NCBI RefSeq assembly: GCF_003148775.1
Contig: NZ_QGGW01000004.1
Span: 124,001 to 188,000, forward strand
DNA length: 64,000 nucleotides
Direction of reading: 5' to 3'
Source: Roseicyclus mahoneyensis
GTDB lineage: Bacteria; Pseudomonadota; Alphaproteobacteria; Rhodobacterales; Rhodobacteraceae
The notes under the pieces are model-generated. The model did not search any database and was not told where the DNA came from. It worked only from the letters and a program-made list of their open reading frames with translations. How positions within the stretch are numbered: the stretch's first letter is position 1; each line of letters opens with the position of its first letter. Both the position numbers and the translations under genes were made by a program. This document shows positions 37,853 to 46,625 of the stretch, in pieces.

Positions 37853-38847
37853 AACACCTCGGTCAGCTGCGGCAGGCCCAGCTGCGCCCGGTCGACGGGC
37901 GAGGCGGGAGCCGTGGTGCGGGTCGCCACGCGCAGCCGGGCCGAACGCGCGCGCGGGTTCACGGCCAGTTCGGCCTCATCGGGGGCGATGGCCTTTTTCG
38001 GCGTCAGATCAAAGGTTGGCACCCGCGCCCCGGGTTCGGGCGCATGCCGCGAGCCACCGCCGCCGGTGCTGGACCGGTCGGCCATGTAGCGTTTGACCAC
38101 CCGGTCCTCGAGCGAATGAAAGGTCACGACAGCGAGCTTGCCGCCCGGCCTCAAGGCGCGTTCGGCCGCATCTAGCCCCTCGGCCAATTGGCGGAATTCG
38201 TCATTCACCGCGATGCGGATCGCCTGAAAGCTGCGGGTTGCGGGATGGCTTTGCCCCGGTTTCTTGCGCGGCAGGCACCCCTCGACGATGCCCGCCAGCC
38301 GCAAGGTGGTGGTGATGCGCGCCTGCGCGCGGGCCGTGACGATGGATTTGGCGATGCGGCGCGCCGCGCGTTCCTCGCCGTAATGGTAGAGCACGTCGGC
38401 GATGACCTCTTCGGGGGCGTCGTTGACCAGATCCTCGGCCGAGGGACCGCTCTGACCCATCCGCATGTCGAGCGGCCCGTCCGACATGAAGGAAAACCCC
38501 CGCTCCGCCCGGTCAAGCTGCATCGAGGACACGCCCAGATCGAGGGCGACACCGTCCAGCGCTTCACCCGCCAGCCTATCAAGGTTTGAAAACGTGCCGG
38601 CGACCAGCCGCAGCCTGTCGCCATACCCGCCCGCCCAATCCGCCGCCATCTGAAAGGCCAAGGGGTCGCGGTCGATGCCGATCACCCGCGCTGCCCCCGC
38701 CTCCAGCAGGCCGCGACTGTAACCCCCCGCGCCGAAGGTGCCATCGACCCAGACGCCAGCCACGGGGGCCACGGCCTCGAGAAGCGCGCGCAAAAGAACC
38801 GGGACATGCGGCGCGCGCGCCGGACCTGCGGGGCGTCGGGCACTCAT
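37849..38847 (-). CDS. rsmH: 16S rRNA (cytosine1402-N4)-methyltransferase
   Basis: SAM-dependent methyltransferase for 16S C1402, formerly MraW. 332 residues with the family signature [15 protein letters not shown], the SAM loop [35 protein letters not shown] and the C-terminal [15 protein letters not shown]. Coupled by ATGA overlaps to mraZ and ftsL, the standard dcw order. Confidence 0.97.
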   Translation of the reverse strand: MSARRPAGPARAPHVPVLLRALLEAVAPVAGVWVDGTFGAGGYSRGLLEAGAARVIGIDRDPLAFQMAADWAGGYGDRLRLVAGTFSNLDRLAGEALDGVALDLGVSSMQLDRAERGFSFMSDGPLDMRMGQSGPSAEDLVNDAPEEVIADVLYHYGEERAARRIAKSIVTARAQARITTTLRLAGIVEGCLPRKKPGQSHPATRSFQAIRIAVNDEFRQLAEGLDAAERALRPGGKLAVVTFHSLEDRVVKRYMADRSSTGGGGSRHAPEPGARVPTFDLTPKKAIAPDEAELAVNPRARSARLRVATRTTAPASPVDRAQLGLPQLTEVF

Positions 38848-39365
38848 TCCGATACGGCGGCCGCACCGCCCACGACGGCCAGCGACAGCGGATCGAAATG
38901 CGGGTCATTGCCGCCCAGTTCCGCCAGCAACGCAATGAGGTCTTGATCCTCCACCGCGCCCTGCTCCGGGTTCATGATATGGAACTTCTCGCCATTGCCC
39001 TCGAACAGCGCCTCTTCGCCCAGCCCGATCTTGTCGCGCGCGGCCTGTGGCAAGACCATACGCCCGGTCTCGTCGAGGTTCATCTCGTCGCATTTGGCGT
39101 AGTAGAGCTTGCTCAGCGCAAGACGCAGCTTCGATCCCGGCTGCAGCGACTGGATCAGCTTGTCTATCGCGTCATAGGCATCGCCCGTGAGGCATTCGAG
39201 GTAATTCTTGTTGGGGTCGCCATAGGCGAGATAAAGCCGTGCTGCCCCACCGGGCGCAAATTGGCTGTCGCAGTTTTGCAAGACACGACGAAACTTGACC
39301 GGGATAGACACCCGACCCTTTCCATCCACCTTGTTCAGGCTTTCGCCTTGAAACCTGCGATCCAC
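38844..39365 (-). CDS. mraZ: Transcriptional regulator MraZ
   Basis: AbrB-like double-domain regulator, first gene of the dcw cluster and usually an autorepressor. 173 residues from a GTG at 39365, with AAGGG about 9 bases upstream. The two SpoVT/AbrB repeats read [21 protein letters not shown] and [20 protein letters not shown] (each within family length). It ends with an extra ~30-residue tail. The 550-bp upstream gap contains a 10-bp-phased array of TGGGA/TCCCA pentamers that could be its operator. Confidence 0.95.
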   Translation of the reverse strand: MDRRFQGESLNKVDGKGRVSIPVKFRRVLQNCDSQFAPGGAARLYLAYGDPNKNYLECLTGDAYDAIDKLIQSLQPGSKLRLALSKLYYAKCDEMNLDETGRMVLPQAARDKIGLGEEALFEGNGEKFHIMNPEQGAVEDQDLIALLAELGGNDPHFDPLSLAVVGGAAAVSE

Positions 39366-39422
39366 GGGCTTTGCCCTTTTTATGCCTCAATCCGGCCGCA
39401 TTCTGGCCGCCGAAACGAAAGC

Positions 39423-39457
39423 GGCGGATCGAGCAAGCTGCCACTGCTCAATCCGCC
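39423..39457 (-). other. Leader hairpin upstream of mraZ
   Basis: On the minus strand GGCGGATtGAGCA / TGCTCgATCCGCC form a 12-bp stem with one mismatch and a 9-nt loop, followed by GCTTTCGTTTC. It lies 58 bases upstream of the mraZ start and could be an attenuator, an mRNA stabiliser or the end of an upstream transcript. Confidence 0.4.
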
Positions 39458-39649
39458 GTCCTCGTCCCATTGCTGGGTGTCCGACTGCGCAGGCCACCTG
39501 GGGGGATGTCTGCTCGCTTGCGCGCCGGATCTCTTTTTTCTGGCGTTGGAGATGCCTGTATGAACCTGCCGTTTTTTGTTTTTGTTCAGACCGTTGCGGC
39601 CTGTCGTTTATCTCGTCTGCCGATGACCTAGTGATGCCATGGAGAGAAT

Positions 39650-39704
39650 TCCCATGCAAATCCTTTTTTTGGGAAAAACTCCCAAGATGTGGGATTTCAG
39701 GGGT
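39650..39704. promoter_or_regulatory. Candidate MraZ operator: pentamers phased at 10 bp
   Basis: Pentamers begin at 39650 (TCCCA), 39660 (ATCCT, degenerate), 39670 (TGGGA), 39680 (TCCCA), 39690 (TGGGA) and 39700 (GGGGT). The exact 10-bp step matches the known MraZ recognition of TGGGN repeats spaced by 5 nt. Within it TTGGGA / TCCCAA (39669-39685) is a perfect inverted repeat. It lies ~290 bp upstream of mraZ. Confidence 0.5.
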
Positions 39705-39915
39705 CGCCGGAACAGGATGTGGGGGTGCTAAGGCCCACCATAAGACCATGGGTTGTGCTGTCAGGATGACAAAGCCCCATATATAGCGGCGCCATGGCTC
39801 ATGGGACGCCATGGGACAGAAACCCAAAAAAATCGGATCAAGGCGGGAAAACCGGCTCTTCTGGCGCTGATCGTGCCGAATGGGCCGCGAATCACCCTCT
39901 TTGTGGGGGCAACGA

Positions 39916-41007
39916 TCAGACGATTCCGGCGTCGATGAACCGCTTGGCCAGCGCCGCATAGGCCTGCGCCATCGGGCTGTCGCCCGCCGCGATTGGCGTG
40001 CCCGCGTCGCCTGCCAGCCGCGTGTCGAGGTCGATGGGAAGCGAGCCCAGAAACGGCAGGCCCAGCCGGGCGGCCTCGGCCTTCACACCGCCCTCGCCAA
40101 AGATATGCGCTTCGTGCCCGCAATTCGGGCAATGGTAGACGCCCATGTTCTCGATCAGGCCAAGGATCGGCGTCTTGAGGACATCGAACATGTTGAGCGC
40201 CTTGCGCGCATCCAGAAGCGCCACATCCTGCGGGGTCGAGACCACGATGGCGCCGGTCACCTCGGATTTCTGGCACAGCGTCATCGCCACATCGCCGGTG
40301 CCCGGCGGCAGATCGACCAAAAGCACATCCAGCTCGCCCCATTCCACCTGCGTCAGCATCTGTTGCAGCGCCCCCATCAGCATCGGCCCGCGCCAGACCA
40401 CGGCCTTGTCCTCGGGCAGCATGAAGCCGATGGACATCAGCGTGACGCCATGGCCGTGCAGCGGAATGATCGTCTTGCCGTCGGGCGAGGACGGGCGCTT
40501 GTTCACGCCCATCATGCGCGGCTGGGACGGCCCGTAGATATCCGCATCCAGCAGCCCCACCCGTTTGCCCGCCCGCGCCAGCGCCACGGCGAGGTTCGAG
40601 GACACGGTGGATTTTCCCACGCCCCCCTTGCCAGAGCCGATGGCGATGATGCGTTTCACGCCCGTGGGCCGCATCGGTCCGGCCTGCGGCGTCGGGTGAC
40701 CGCCGATCTTGAGGCTGGGCGGCTCGGCCCCGGCGGGGCGCGCCATGGCCTTGGCCGCCGGGCCATGTGCGGTCAGCGCAACACTGACCTGTTCGACGCC
40801 GGGAAGCTTGCGCACCAGACCTTCACAGGCCAACCGCACCGGCTCCATCCTTGCAGCGAGCTCCGGGCTTTCGGCCTCGAGAACGAAACTGACCTTTCCG
40901 CCGTCCACCCGCAGCGCGCGCACCATGTCGCGGCTGACCACATCGCCGCCATCGGGAAGCGTCAGGCCGCGCAGCGCGTCAAGGATGGTTTCGCGGGTCT
41001 GTGTCAT
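39916..41007 (-). CDS. Mrp/ApbC family iron-sulfur cluster carrier ATPase
   Basis: 363 residues from the ATG at 41007. An N-terminal MIP18/DUF59 domain (residues 1-~85) precedes a deviant P-loop ATPase, [17 protein letters not shown] near residue 125, and a CPNCG cluster-binding motif near residue 292. It assembles or transfers Fe-S clusters to apo-proteins in the cytosol. The frame is open far upstream (to 42129), but that part is antisense to the MFS gene. It lies upstream of mraZ on the same strand with a 550-bp gap. Confidence 0.94.
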   Translation of the reverse strand: MTQTRETILDALRGLTLPDGGDVVSRDMVRALRVDGGKVSFVLEAESPELAARMEPVRLACEGLVRKLPGVEQVSVALTAHGPAAKAMARPAGAEPPSLKIGGHPTPQAGPMRPTGVKRIIAIGSGKGGVGKSTVSSNLAVALARAGKRVGLLDADIYGPSQPRMMGVNKRPSSPDGKTIIPLHGHGVTLMSIGFMLPEDKAVVWRGPMLMGALQQMLTQVEWGELDVLLVDLPPGTGDVAMTLCQKSEVTGAIVVSTPQDVALLDARKALNMFDVLKTPILGLIENMGVYHCPNCGHEAHIFGEGGVKAEAARLGLPFLGSLPIDLDTRLAGDAGTPIAAGDSPMAQAYAALAKRFIDAGIV

Positions 41008-41045
41008 CTTGGGCCTCCTGCCGGTGTTGCCGCAGACATAGGCCG

Positions 41046-42272
41046 TCAGCCGCGCCTCTGCATCCCCAGAATGATCGCCAGTTGGGCCAGCGCGCCGACC
41101 ATGCCAGCCACGACCAGCGCCCAGGAAATTCCCATCCATTCGGCCAGTCCGCCCACCGCAAAGGCCCCCAAGGCGACGCTGCCAAAGCCCATCACGATCC
41201 ACAGGCTCATGACGCGGCCACGGTAGCCGTCGGGCAGGTCGGTCTGGATCGCCGCCTGCATGCTCACGCCGACCCATGTTGAACAGAACCCCGCGACCGC
41301 GACCGAGGCGATGGCCAGGGGCCAGACCGGCGACAGGCCCATGGCGATCACCGCGCCCTGCCCCGCCATCGCGGCCCACAAGACGGCGGGCGCGATCCGC
41401 GCGCCGAACGCCCCGAGGCCCACCGCCTTGAGAAGGGCCGAGGAAATCGCGCCCGCCCCCGCCGCCGCCGTCAGCATGCCCAAGCCCGCCGCCCCCCGGC
41501 CAAAGGCGCCATCGGCCAGCACCGGCAACACCTCGAGCGCGCCGCGCACCGCCATGGCGAATGCCAGCGTCAAAAGCAGCGCATTGCGCACCAGCGGATC
41601 GGTCAGCGCATAGCGCATACCGTCCAGCAGATCGGCAAGAACCGAGGCGGGCGGGCGCGGCGGCAAGGCGCGGGGGACAAGACGGGGCAGCACCATCAGC
41701 ATCGGCATGTAGCACAGGACCGAAACCCAAAGCGCCACCTCGGCCCCTGCGGTGGCGATGACCCAACCGGCGATGACCGGGGCGACGAGGCGCGCAAGGT
41801 TGAAGTTGAGTGCCTGCACGGTGACCACATGCTGCACCAGTTCGGTGGGAACCAGACGTGGCCCCAGCGACATCCGCACCGGATGATGCGCCGAAGAAAT
41901 CACCCCGATGGCCAATGCCGCCACGATCAGCGCCACAGAACCCGTCCAAGGCAATGCCAGCGCCAGCGCCGCCAGAACCAGAGCCATGGACCCATTGGTG
42001 GCGAAAGAGGCGCGGCGAATGTCGACCCGGTCGGTCATCACTCCGAAAAACGGCCCCAGCACCAATGCGGGCGCAAGGCTCAGGCCCGCGACCAGCCCCA
42101 CGAAACCTGCCGATCCGGTGCGCTCCCACGCCAGCCAGCCCAGAGTGACCCGCTGGACCCAGATCGCCTGCACTGCAAAGAAGATGCCCAGAAAGAAGAG
42201 GCGGAACTGGCCGTCCGTAAACGCACCGCCGGCAAGGGTATTCCTGTCAAGATGCAGGTGCCGCAACGTCAT
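41046..42272 (-). CDS. MFS transporter (EntS/MFS_3-like)
   Basis: 408 residues from the ATG at 42272 ([11 protein letters not shown]). Twelve hydrophobic segments and the A-type motif [14 protein letters not shown] after helix 2 identify a major facilitator; helix 1 begins [24 protein letters not shown]. It resembles the EntS/MFS_3 subgroup of putative exporters. Substrate unknown. It is 38 bp upstream of mrp on the same strand and divergent from the DUF1127 gene. Confidence 0.88.
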   Translation of the reverse strand: MTLRHLHLDRNTLAGGAFTDGQFRLFFLGIFFAVQAIWVQRVTLGWLAWERTGSAGFVGLVAGLSLAPALVLGPFFGVMTDRVDIRRASFATNGSMALVLAALALALPWTGSVALIVAALAIGVISSAHHPVRMSLGPRLVPTELVQHVVTVQALNFNLARLVAPVIAGWVIATAGAEVALWVSVLCYMPMLMVLPRLVPRALPPRPPASVLADLLDGMRYALTDPLVRNALLLTLAFAMAVRGALEVLPVLADGAFGRGAAGLGMLTAAAGAGAISSALLKAVGLGAFGARIAPAVLWAAMAGQGAVIAMGLSPVWPLAIASVAVAGFCSTWVGVSMQAAIQTDLPDGYRGRVMSLWIVMGFGSVALGAFAVGGLAEWMGISWALVVAGMVGALAQLAIILGMQRRG

Positions 42273-42317
42273 CCCCAGCCATGCATTTGCTGCAAAGCAG
42301 CATTGAGGCATGCGCTA

Positions 42318-42345
42318 TTGTGCATTCGCAGCATTCGCTTATCTT
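42318..42345 (+). promoter_or_regulatory. Candidate promoter of the DUF1127-CcsR transcript
   Basis: TTGTGC, 16-bp spacer, TATCTT, 94 bases upstream of the DUF1127 start. In Rhodobacter sphaeroides the equivalent operon is driven by RpoHI/RpoHII heat-shock-type sigma factors; this site was read as sigma-70-like and could be of either class. Confidence 0.35.
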
Positions 42346-42438
42346 CGTTTTCAACAGGGGCGAACAAGACCGCGCCCCACGGGGTCAGATGTTAGCGCAA
42401 TCCGGCGCATCCCCGATGAAAGAGGAAAGAAAAACGAT

Positions 42439-42663
42439 ATGGCATATGTTTCGAGCAACCGTACCACCGCCGCGCTGAGCCTTGGCGACCGCTTTGCCGA
42501 TATCCGCAAGGATCTGGCAGCGGCCTGGCGCGCGCACAGCATCTATCGGCAGACGCTGCGCGAATTGCAAGGGTTGTCGGCCCGCGAGTTGAACGACCTT
42601 GGCCTGAATCCGACCATGTTGCGCTCGATCGCACTGGAAGCGGCCTACGGCAAGAAGGGCTGA
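42439..42663 (+). CDS. DUF1127 small protein (CcaF1-like)
   Basis: 74 residues from the ATG at 42439, preceded by AGAGGAAAG. The C-terminal half has the DUF1127 pattern HSIYRQTLRELQGLSARELNDLGL (motif LSxRELxDLGL), and the protein is basic overall. In R. sphaeroides the homologous small protein (RSP_6037/CcaF1, 71 aa) is an RNA-binding protein co-transcribed with the CcsR sRNAs and involved in their maturation. Here a run of CCTCCTCCC-loop hairpins begins 25 bases after the stop, which supports the same function. Confidence 0.92.
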   Translation: MAYVSSNRTTAALSLGDRFADIRKDLAAAWRAHSIYRQTLRELQGLSARELNDLGLNPTMLRSIALEAAYGKKG

Positions 42664-42685
42664 GCCCGACGAATTTCGAAACAGC

Positions 42686-42760
42686 GCGGCGATCCTCCTC
42701 CTCCCTTGGATCGCCCCGCTCGCGGGTCCGCCTCCTCCTCCCTCTTGGGTGGGTCCGCAA
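42686..42760 (+). ncRNA. CcsR/cuckoo-type sRNA unit 1 (two CCUCCUCCC-loop hairpins)
   Basis: Hairpin a: GGCGATCC / GGATCGCC (42688-42715), perfect 8-bp stem with loop TCCTCCTCCCTT. Hairpin b: GCGGGTCCGCC / GGTGGGTCCGC (42722-42758), an 11-bp stem with three wobble pairs and loop TCCTCCTCCCTCTTG. The C-rich loops are anti-Shine-Dalgarno. They match the CcsR/cuckoo RNA plan (as recalled, two stem-loops with CUCCUCCC in the loops) found downstream of DUF1127 genes and processed from the shared transcript. Confidence 0.85.
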
Positions 42761-42788
42761 ATACCCGGTCCGGCAACGGACCACACGG

Positions 42789-42865
42789 ATCGGTTCCTTC
42801 CTCCTCCCTTGGGAACCGTGACGACCGGCGGCGGGGTTCTTCTCCTCCCTTGGCCCCGCCGCCAC
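42789..42865 (+). ncRNA. CcsR/cuckoo-type sRNA unit 2 (two CCUCCUCCC-loop hairpins)
   Basis: Hairpin a: CGGTTCC / GGAACCG (42791-42818) with loop TTCCTCCTCCCTTG. Hairpin b: GGCGGCGGGG / CCCCGCCGCC (42827-42863), perfect 10-bp stem with loop TTCTTCTCCTCCCTTGG. The stem sequences differ from unit 1 but the pairing is kept (compensatory change) while the loop motif is constant, which is strong evidence of selected RNA structure. Unit 1 and 2 are separated by a spacer with a small GCAA-loop hairpin (GGTCCG / CGGACC, 42767-42782). Confidence 0.85.
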
Positions 42866-42898
42866 GACATTCCGCCCCGGCCACGGCCCGGGCACCGC

Positions 42899-42975
42899 AG
42901 ATCGGCGCCTCCTCCTCCCTTGGCGCTTGATGCTGGCGGCGGGCCCTCCTCCTCCCTTGGGTCCGCCGCCTTTTT
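42899..42975 (+). ncRNA. CcsR/cuckoo-type sRNA unit 3 with terminator
   Basis: Hairpin a: ATCGGCGCC / GGCGCtTGAT (42901-42931), 9 bp with one bulged T and loop TCCTCCTCCCTT. Hairpin b: GGCGGCGGGCCC / GGGTCCGCCGCC (42935-42970), a 12-bp stem with one wobble and loop TCCTCCTCCCTT, followed directly by TTTTT. The last hairpin therefore serves both as a CcsR-type element and as the rho-independent terminator of the DUF1127 transcript, 19 bases from the convergent Lrp gene. Confidence 0.87.
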
Positions 42976-42993
42976 CATGTCAGGAGGCAGCCT

Positions 42994-43446
42994 TCAGCCG
43001 CGGTCATCCTTGGGCGAGCCCATCACCACATAGGTCGTGATCGTGGCCACCTGCGGCAGCGCGCCCAAGATGTCGGTATGAAACCGCTTGTAGGCGCGCA
43101 GATCCGATACCTCGACGCGCAGCAGATATTCCACCGCACCGGTGATGTTGTGGCATTCGCGCACTTCGGGGGCGGCGCGCATGGCGCGCTCGAACGCCTC
43201 TTGCACGCGCTTGGTGTGTTCGGACAGACCGACCGTCAGATAGGCGGTAAAGCCCACCCCCAAACGCTCGGGCGAGAGGACAGCCCGATACCCCGCGATC
43301 ACGCCTGAGGCCTCAAGCGCCTGCACCCGCCGCGAACAGGCCGAGGGGCTCAGCGCCACGCGCTCGGCCAGTTCAAGGTTGCTGATCCGCCCCTCACGGG
43401 CCAAGATGCGCAATATCTGGCGGTCCTTTTCGTCGATTTCCGTCAT
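42994..43446 (-). CDS. Lrp/AsnC family transcriptional regulator
   Basis: 150 residues from the ATG at 43446 (MTEIDEKDRQILRIL). The N-terminal winged helix-turn-helix reads RISNLELAERVALSPSACSRRVQAL, followed by the RAM/AsnC effector domain with HNITGAVEYLLRVEV. Lrp members sense amino acids or related metabolites. The gene is divergent from a LysE-type exporter with only 73 bp between the starts, so that exporter is the likely target. Confidence 0.93.
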   Translation of the reverse strand: MTEIDEKDRQILRILAREGRISNLELAERVALSPSACSRRVQALEASGVIAGYRAVLSPERLGVGFTAYLTVGLSEHTKRVQEAFERAMRAAPEVRECHNITGAVEYLLRVEVSDLRAYKRFHTDILGALPQVATITTYVVMGSPKDDRG

Positions 43447-43519
43447 TCGTTGCACCGATGGGCCGTTTTTCTCACGAATAGCGGTTTCATTGCGGGCCGT
43501 CGCGCGCAATCTGGCCGGC

Positions 43520-44116
43520 ATGACCACAGACCTGATCCTTGCCCTGATCGTGTTCGCCTTCGCCTCGTCCATCACGCCGGGGCCGAACAACATCATGCTT
43601 CTGGCCTCGGGCGCGAATTTCGGGCTGAGGCGCACGGTGCCGCATATGCTGGGCATTTCCGTCGGCCATGCGGTCATGGTGGCGCTGATCGGGCTGGGCT
43701 TGCTGCAGGTGTTCGAGGCGCTGCCCGGGCTTCGGTCTGCGCTGATGGCGGTTTGTGCGGGCTACCTGCTGTATCTGGCGTGGAAGATCGCTCATGCGGC
43801 AGCCCCCGATGCCGCCCGAACCGATACCCAACCCTTTGGCTTCCTGCAGGCCGCAGCCTTTCAGTGGGTGAACCCCAAGGCATGGTACATGGCAATCTAC
43901 GCCCAGACCCATTTCGCGCCCGAGACCTCTGCCTGGACCGGCGCGCTGGTCGTGCCGGTGGTCTTTGCAATGGTCAACCTGCCCTCGGTCACCGTCTGGG
44001 CGGCTTTGGGCACGCAGTTGCGGCGCTGGCTCGCGGCGCCGGGGCGGCTGCGCGCCTTCAACATCACGATGGCGCTTTTGCTGGTCGCGTCGCTTTACCC
44101 GATGCTGACGGGGTGA
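43520..44116 (+). CDS. LysE/RhtB family amino-acid exporter
   Basis: 198 residues from the ATG at 43520 (MTTDLILALIVF). Six hydrophobic segments and the N-terminal family signature SSITPGPNNIMLLASGANFGLRRTVPH, then AAFQWVNPKAWYMAI. It should export an amino acid or related metabolite across the inner membrane. Divergent Lrp-type regulator upstream; convergent with uvrD downstream (stops 3 bases apart). Confidence 0.92.
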   Translation: MTTDLILALIVFAFASSITPGPNNIMLLASGANFGLRRTVPHMLGISVGHAVMVALIGLGLLQVFEALPGLRSALMAVCAGYLLYLAWKIAHAAAPDAARTDTQPFGFLQAAAFQWVNPKAWYMAIYAQTHFAPETSAWTGALVVPVVFAMVNLPSVTVWAALGTQLRRWLAAPGRLRAFNITMALLLVASLYPMLTG

Positions 44117-44119
44117 CGC

Positions 44120-46585
44120 CTAGAACGGCACGTCATCGGCCGCGTCGGCGCTGACCAAAAAGCGCGCGACGACATGTTTCTCGCCTGCCTTGTCAAAGGC
44201 GATGCCCAGCTTGTCGCCCTCGACCGAGGTTACCGTGCCATAGCCGAACTTCTGGTGAAACACGCGGTCATCGATGGCAAAGGCGCTGATGGCTTCGGCG
44301 TCGATGGTCATGTGCCGAGCCTCCGACGGTTGGCGCAGACCGGGGCGGGTCTGATTGGTCTGCAGCCGCCGCCAGCCGGGCGAGTTGTAGACATCTGCGC
44401 GCGCCGCTTGCGCATGCAGGTCGCTGCCCGCCATCATGCCCGCCATCGGGCTGGCGCTGGCCCCCATGCCGGAATGGCCATGCAGCCCCGAGGGCGTCAG
44501 CACCTCGACATGATCCTCGGGCAATTCGTCGATGAAGCGCGACGGCATCTGGCTTTGCCACTGGCCATAGACCCGGCGGTTGCCCGCGAAGCTGACGGTG
44601 CAAACCCGTTCGGCGCGCGTGATGCCGACATAGGCAAGACGGCGTTCCTCCTCCAGCCCCTTCACGCCTTCCTCGTCCATCGCGCGCTGGGACGGGAACA
44701 AGCCATCTTCCCATCCGGGCAGGAAGACGGCGGGAAATTCCAGCCCCTTCGCGGCGTGCAGCGTCATCAGCGTGACCTTGGGGTCCTCGCCATCTTGCTC
44801 GTTGTCCATGATCAGGCTGACATGTTCGAGGAAACCTTGCAGGTTCTCGAACCCTTCCAAAGCCTTGACCAGTTCCTTGAGGTTTTCCAGCCGCCCCGGC
44901 GCCTCGGGTGTTTTGTCGTTTTGCCACATCGCGGTGTAGCCCGATTCGTCGAGGATCTTCTCGGCCAGTTCGATATGGCTGATCTTTCGGACGGGCCTGT
45001 CCTCTTCGATCAGGTCGTCGTCGATCAGGTCGGCCCCCGGCCCCACAGGGCGCAGGCCGCCCAGCATCAGGTCGCGCCAGCGCGCCAGCCCATGAACGAA
45101 GCTGCGCAATTCCTTGGCGCCCTTGCCGCCGATCAGGCCCGTCTCGACCGCAAGCCGCGCCCCATCGACAAGGCTGACGCCATTGGCGCGCGCAATTTTC
45201 TGGATGGATTGCTGCGCCTTGTCGCCAAGCCCGCGCTTGGGGGTGTTGACCACCCGCTCGAAGGCCAGATCGTCGTCGGGGCTGACCACGAGGCGGAAAT
45301 AGGCCATCGCGTCGCGGATTTCCAAACGTTCGTAGAAGCGCGGGCCGCCGATCACGCGATAGGGCAGGCCGATGGTCAGGAACCGATCCTCGAAGGCGCG
45401 CATCTGGTGGGAGGCGCGGACAAGGATCGCCATGTGGTCGGGGCTGACGGGGTCCATGCCACGGGTGCCGCGCGCCATCGCCTCGATCTCTTCGCCGACC
45501 CAGCGGGCTTCCTCGTCGCCGTCCCAATGGCCGATCAGCCGGACCTTGTGGCCATCCTCGCCGTCCGTCCAGAGCGTCTTGCCCAAGCGCCCCTTGTTGC
45601 CCGCGATGACGCCGGAAGCGGCGGCAAGAATATGGCCGGTGGAGCGGTAGTTCTGTTCCAGCCGGATCACCTGCGCGCCCGGAAAATCCTTTTCAAACCG
45701 CAAGATATTGCCTACCTCGGCACCGCGCCAGCCGTAGATCGACTGGTCGTCGTCGCCCACCACGCAGATGTTGGAATGGCCCTGCGCCAAGAGCCGCAGC
45801 CAGAGGTATTGGGCGACGTTGGTGTCTTGGTATTCGTCGACGAGGATGTAGCGGAACCAGCGCTGGTATTGGCCGAGCAGGTCCGGGTGGGCCTGAAAGA
45901 TCGTGACCATATGGAGCAGCAGATCACCGAAATCGACGGCGTTCAGATCGCGCAGGCGGCTTTGGTAGTGCGCGTAAAGCTCCGGGCCGCGGCGGTTGAA
46001 GGCCCCCGCATCTGCCGCCGGCACCTTGTCGGGCGTCAGCGCGCGGTTCTTCCAGCCGTCGATGATGCCGGCGAGTTGCCGGGCGGGCCAACGTTTCTCG
46101 TCGATCTCGGCGGCATTGATCAGCTGCTTCATCAGCCGCACCTGATCGTCGGTGTCGAGGATGGTGAAATTCGATTTCAGCCCCGCCAGTTCGGCATGCC
46201 GCCGCAGCAGTTTCACACAGATGGCATGGAAGGTGCCGAGCCACGGCATCCCCTCGACCGGCTGGCCCATCAGGTTGGCCACCCGGGTCTTCATCTCGCG
46301 CGCGGCCTTGTTGGTGAAGGTGACGGCGAGGATTTCATTGGGCCGCGCCGTGCCTGACAGCAGCAGATGCGCGATGCGCGCGGTCAGTGCGCGGGTCTTG
46401 CCCGTACCCGCGCCCGCCAGCATCAGGACCGGCCCATCCAAAGTCTCGACCGCGCGGCGTTGTTCGGGGTTCAAGCCGTCCAGATAGGGCGTGGGCCGCG
46501 CGGCCATGGCGCGGGCGGAAAGGGGGCGGCTTGCGGCGGCCTCGAAGGCGTCCGACTCACCTATGTCGTCATCGAACCGGTTCAT
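44120..46585 (-). CDS. UvrD/PcrA-type superfamily I DNA helicase
   Basis: 821 residues. Walker A AGAGTGKT (57-64) after the Q motif LNPEQRRAVETLDGPVLMLAG; motif II VDEYQDTN, motif III VGDDDQSIYGWRGA, motif IV RLEQNYRSTGHIL, motif V TLMTLHAAKGLEFPAVFLPG and VI RLAYVGITRAERV. The tail ends in the UvrD-like beta segment VFHQKFGYGTVTSVEGDKLGIAF. It unwinds DNA in nucleotide excision and mismatch repair. A perfect GTTC-N7-GTTC SOS box lies 41 bases upstream of the start, so it is probably LexA-controlled. Confidence 0.94.
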   Translation of the reverse strand: MNRFDDDIGESDAFEAAASRPLSARAMAARPTPYLDGLNPEQRRAVETLDGPVLMLAGAGTGKTRALTARIAHLLLSGTARPNEILAVTFTNKAAREMKTRVANLMGQPVEGMPWLGTFHAICVKLLRRHAELAGLKSNFTILDTDDQVRLMKQLINAAEIDEKRWPARQLAGIIDGWKNRALTPDKVPAADAGAFNRRGPELYAHYQSRLRDLNAVDFGDLLLHMVTIFQAHPDLLGQYQRWFRYILVDEYQDTNVAQYLWLRLLAQGHSNICVVGDDDQSIYGWRGAEVGNILRFEKDFPGAQVIRLEQNYRSTGHILAAASGVIAGNKGRLGKTLWTDGEDGHKVRLIGHWDGDEEARWVGEEIEAMARGTRGMDPVSPDHMAILVRASHQMRAFEDRFLTIGLPYRVIGGPRFYERLEIRDAMAYFRLVVSPDDDLAFERVVNTPKRGLGDKAQQSIQKIARANGVSLVDGARLAVETGLIGGKGAKELRSFVHGLARWRDLMLGGLRPVGPGADLIDDDLIEEDRPVRKISHIELAEKILDESGYTAMWQNDKTPEAPGRLENLKELVKALEGFENLQGFLEHVSLIMDNEQDGEDPKVTLMTLHAAKGLEFPAVFLPGWEDGLFPSQRAMDEEGVKGLEEERRLAYVGITRAERVCTVSFAGNRRVYGQWQSQMPSRFIDELPEDHVEVLTPSGLHGHSGMGASASPMAGMMAGSDLHAQAARADVYNSPGWRRLQTNQTRPGLRQPSEARHMTIDAEAISAFAIDDRVFHQKFGYGTVTSVEGDKLGIAFDKAGEKHVVARFLVSADAADDVPF

Positions 46586-46625
46586 GATTGCAGGATATAG
46601 CGGTCGGGCGCGTCTTTAAAGGTTT

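Larger units (their letters stand above)
39366..39915 (-). other. 550-bp intergenic region between mrp and mraZ
   Basis: No credible coding frame with a Rhodobacterales-like composition was found; the region is AT-richer than its neighbours. It holds the mraZ leader hairpin (39423-39457), T/A-rich stretches around 39530-39590, the phased pentamer array at 39650-39704, and further GGGG/CCCC runs at 39720-39780. It should contain the main dcw promoter, but no convincing -35/-10 pair was identified. Confidence 0.6.

Noticed and set aside
42686-42975. CRISPR-like or simple direct repeat array
   Set aside because: The repeated TCCTCCTCCC core is only ~12 nt, the spacing is uneven, and each copy is the loop of a different perfect stem; the structure fits sRNA hairpins, not CRISPR repeats.
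42385-42978. Minus-strand open frames across the CcsR hairpins
   Set aside because: Their products are repeats of Glu/Gly/Arg from GGAGGAGG; no ribosome site or family pattern. The region is RNA, not coding.
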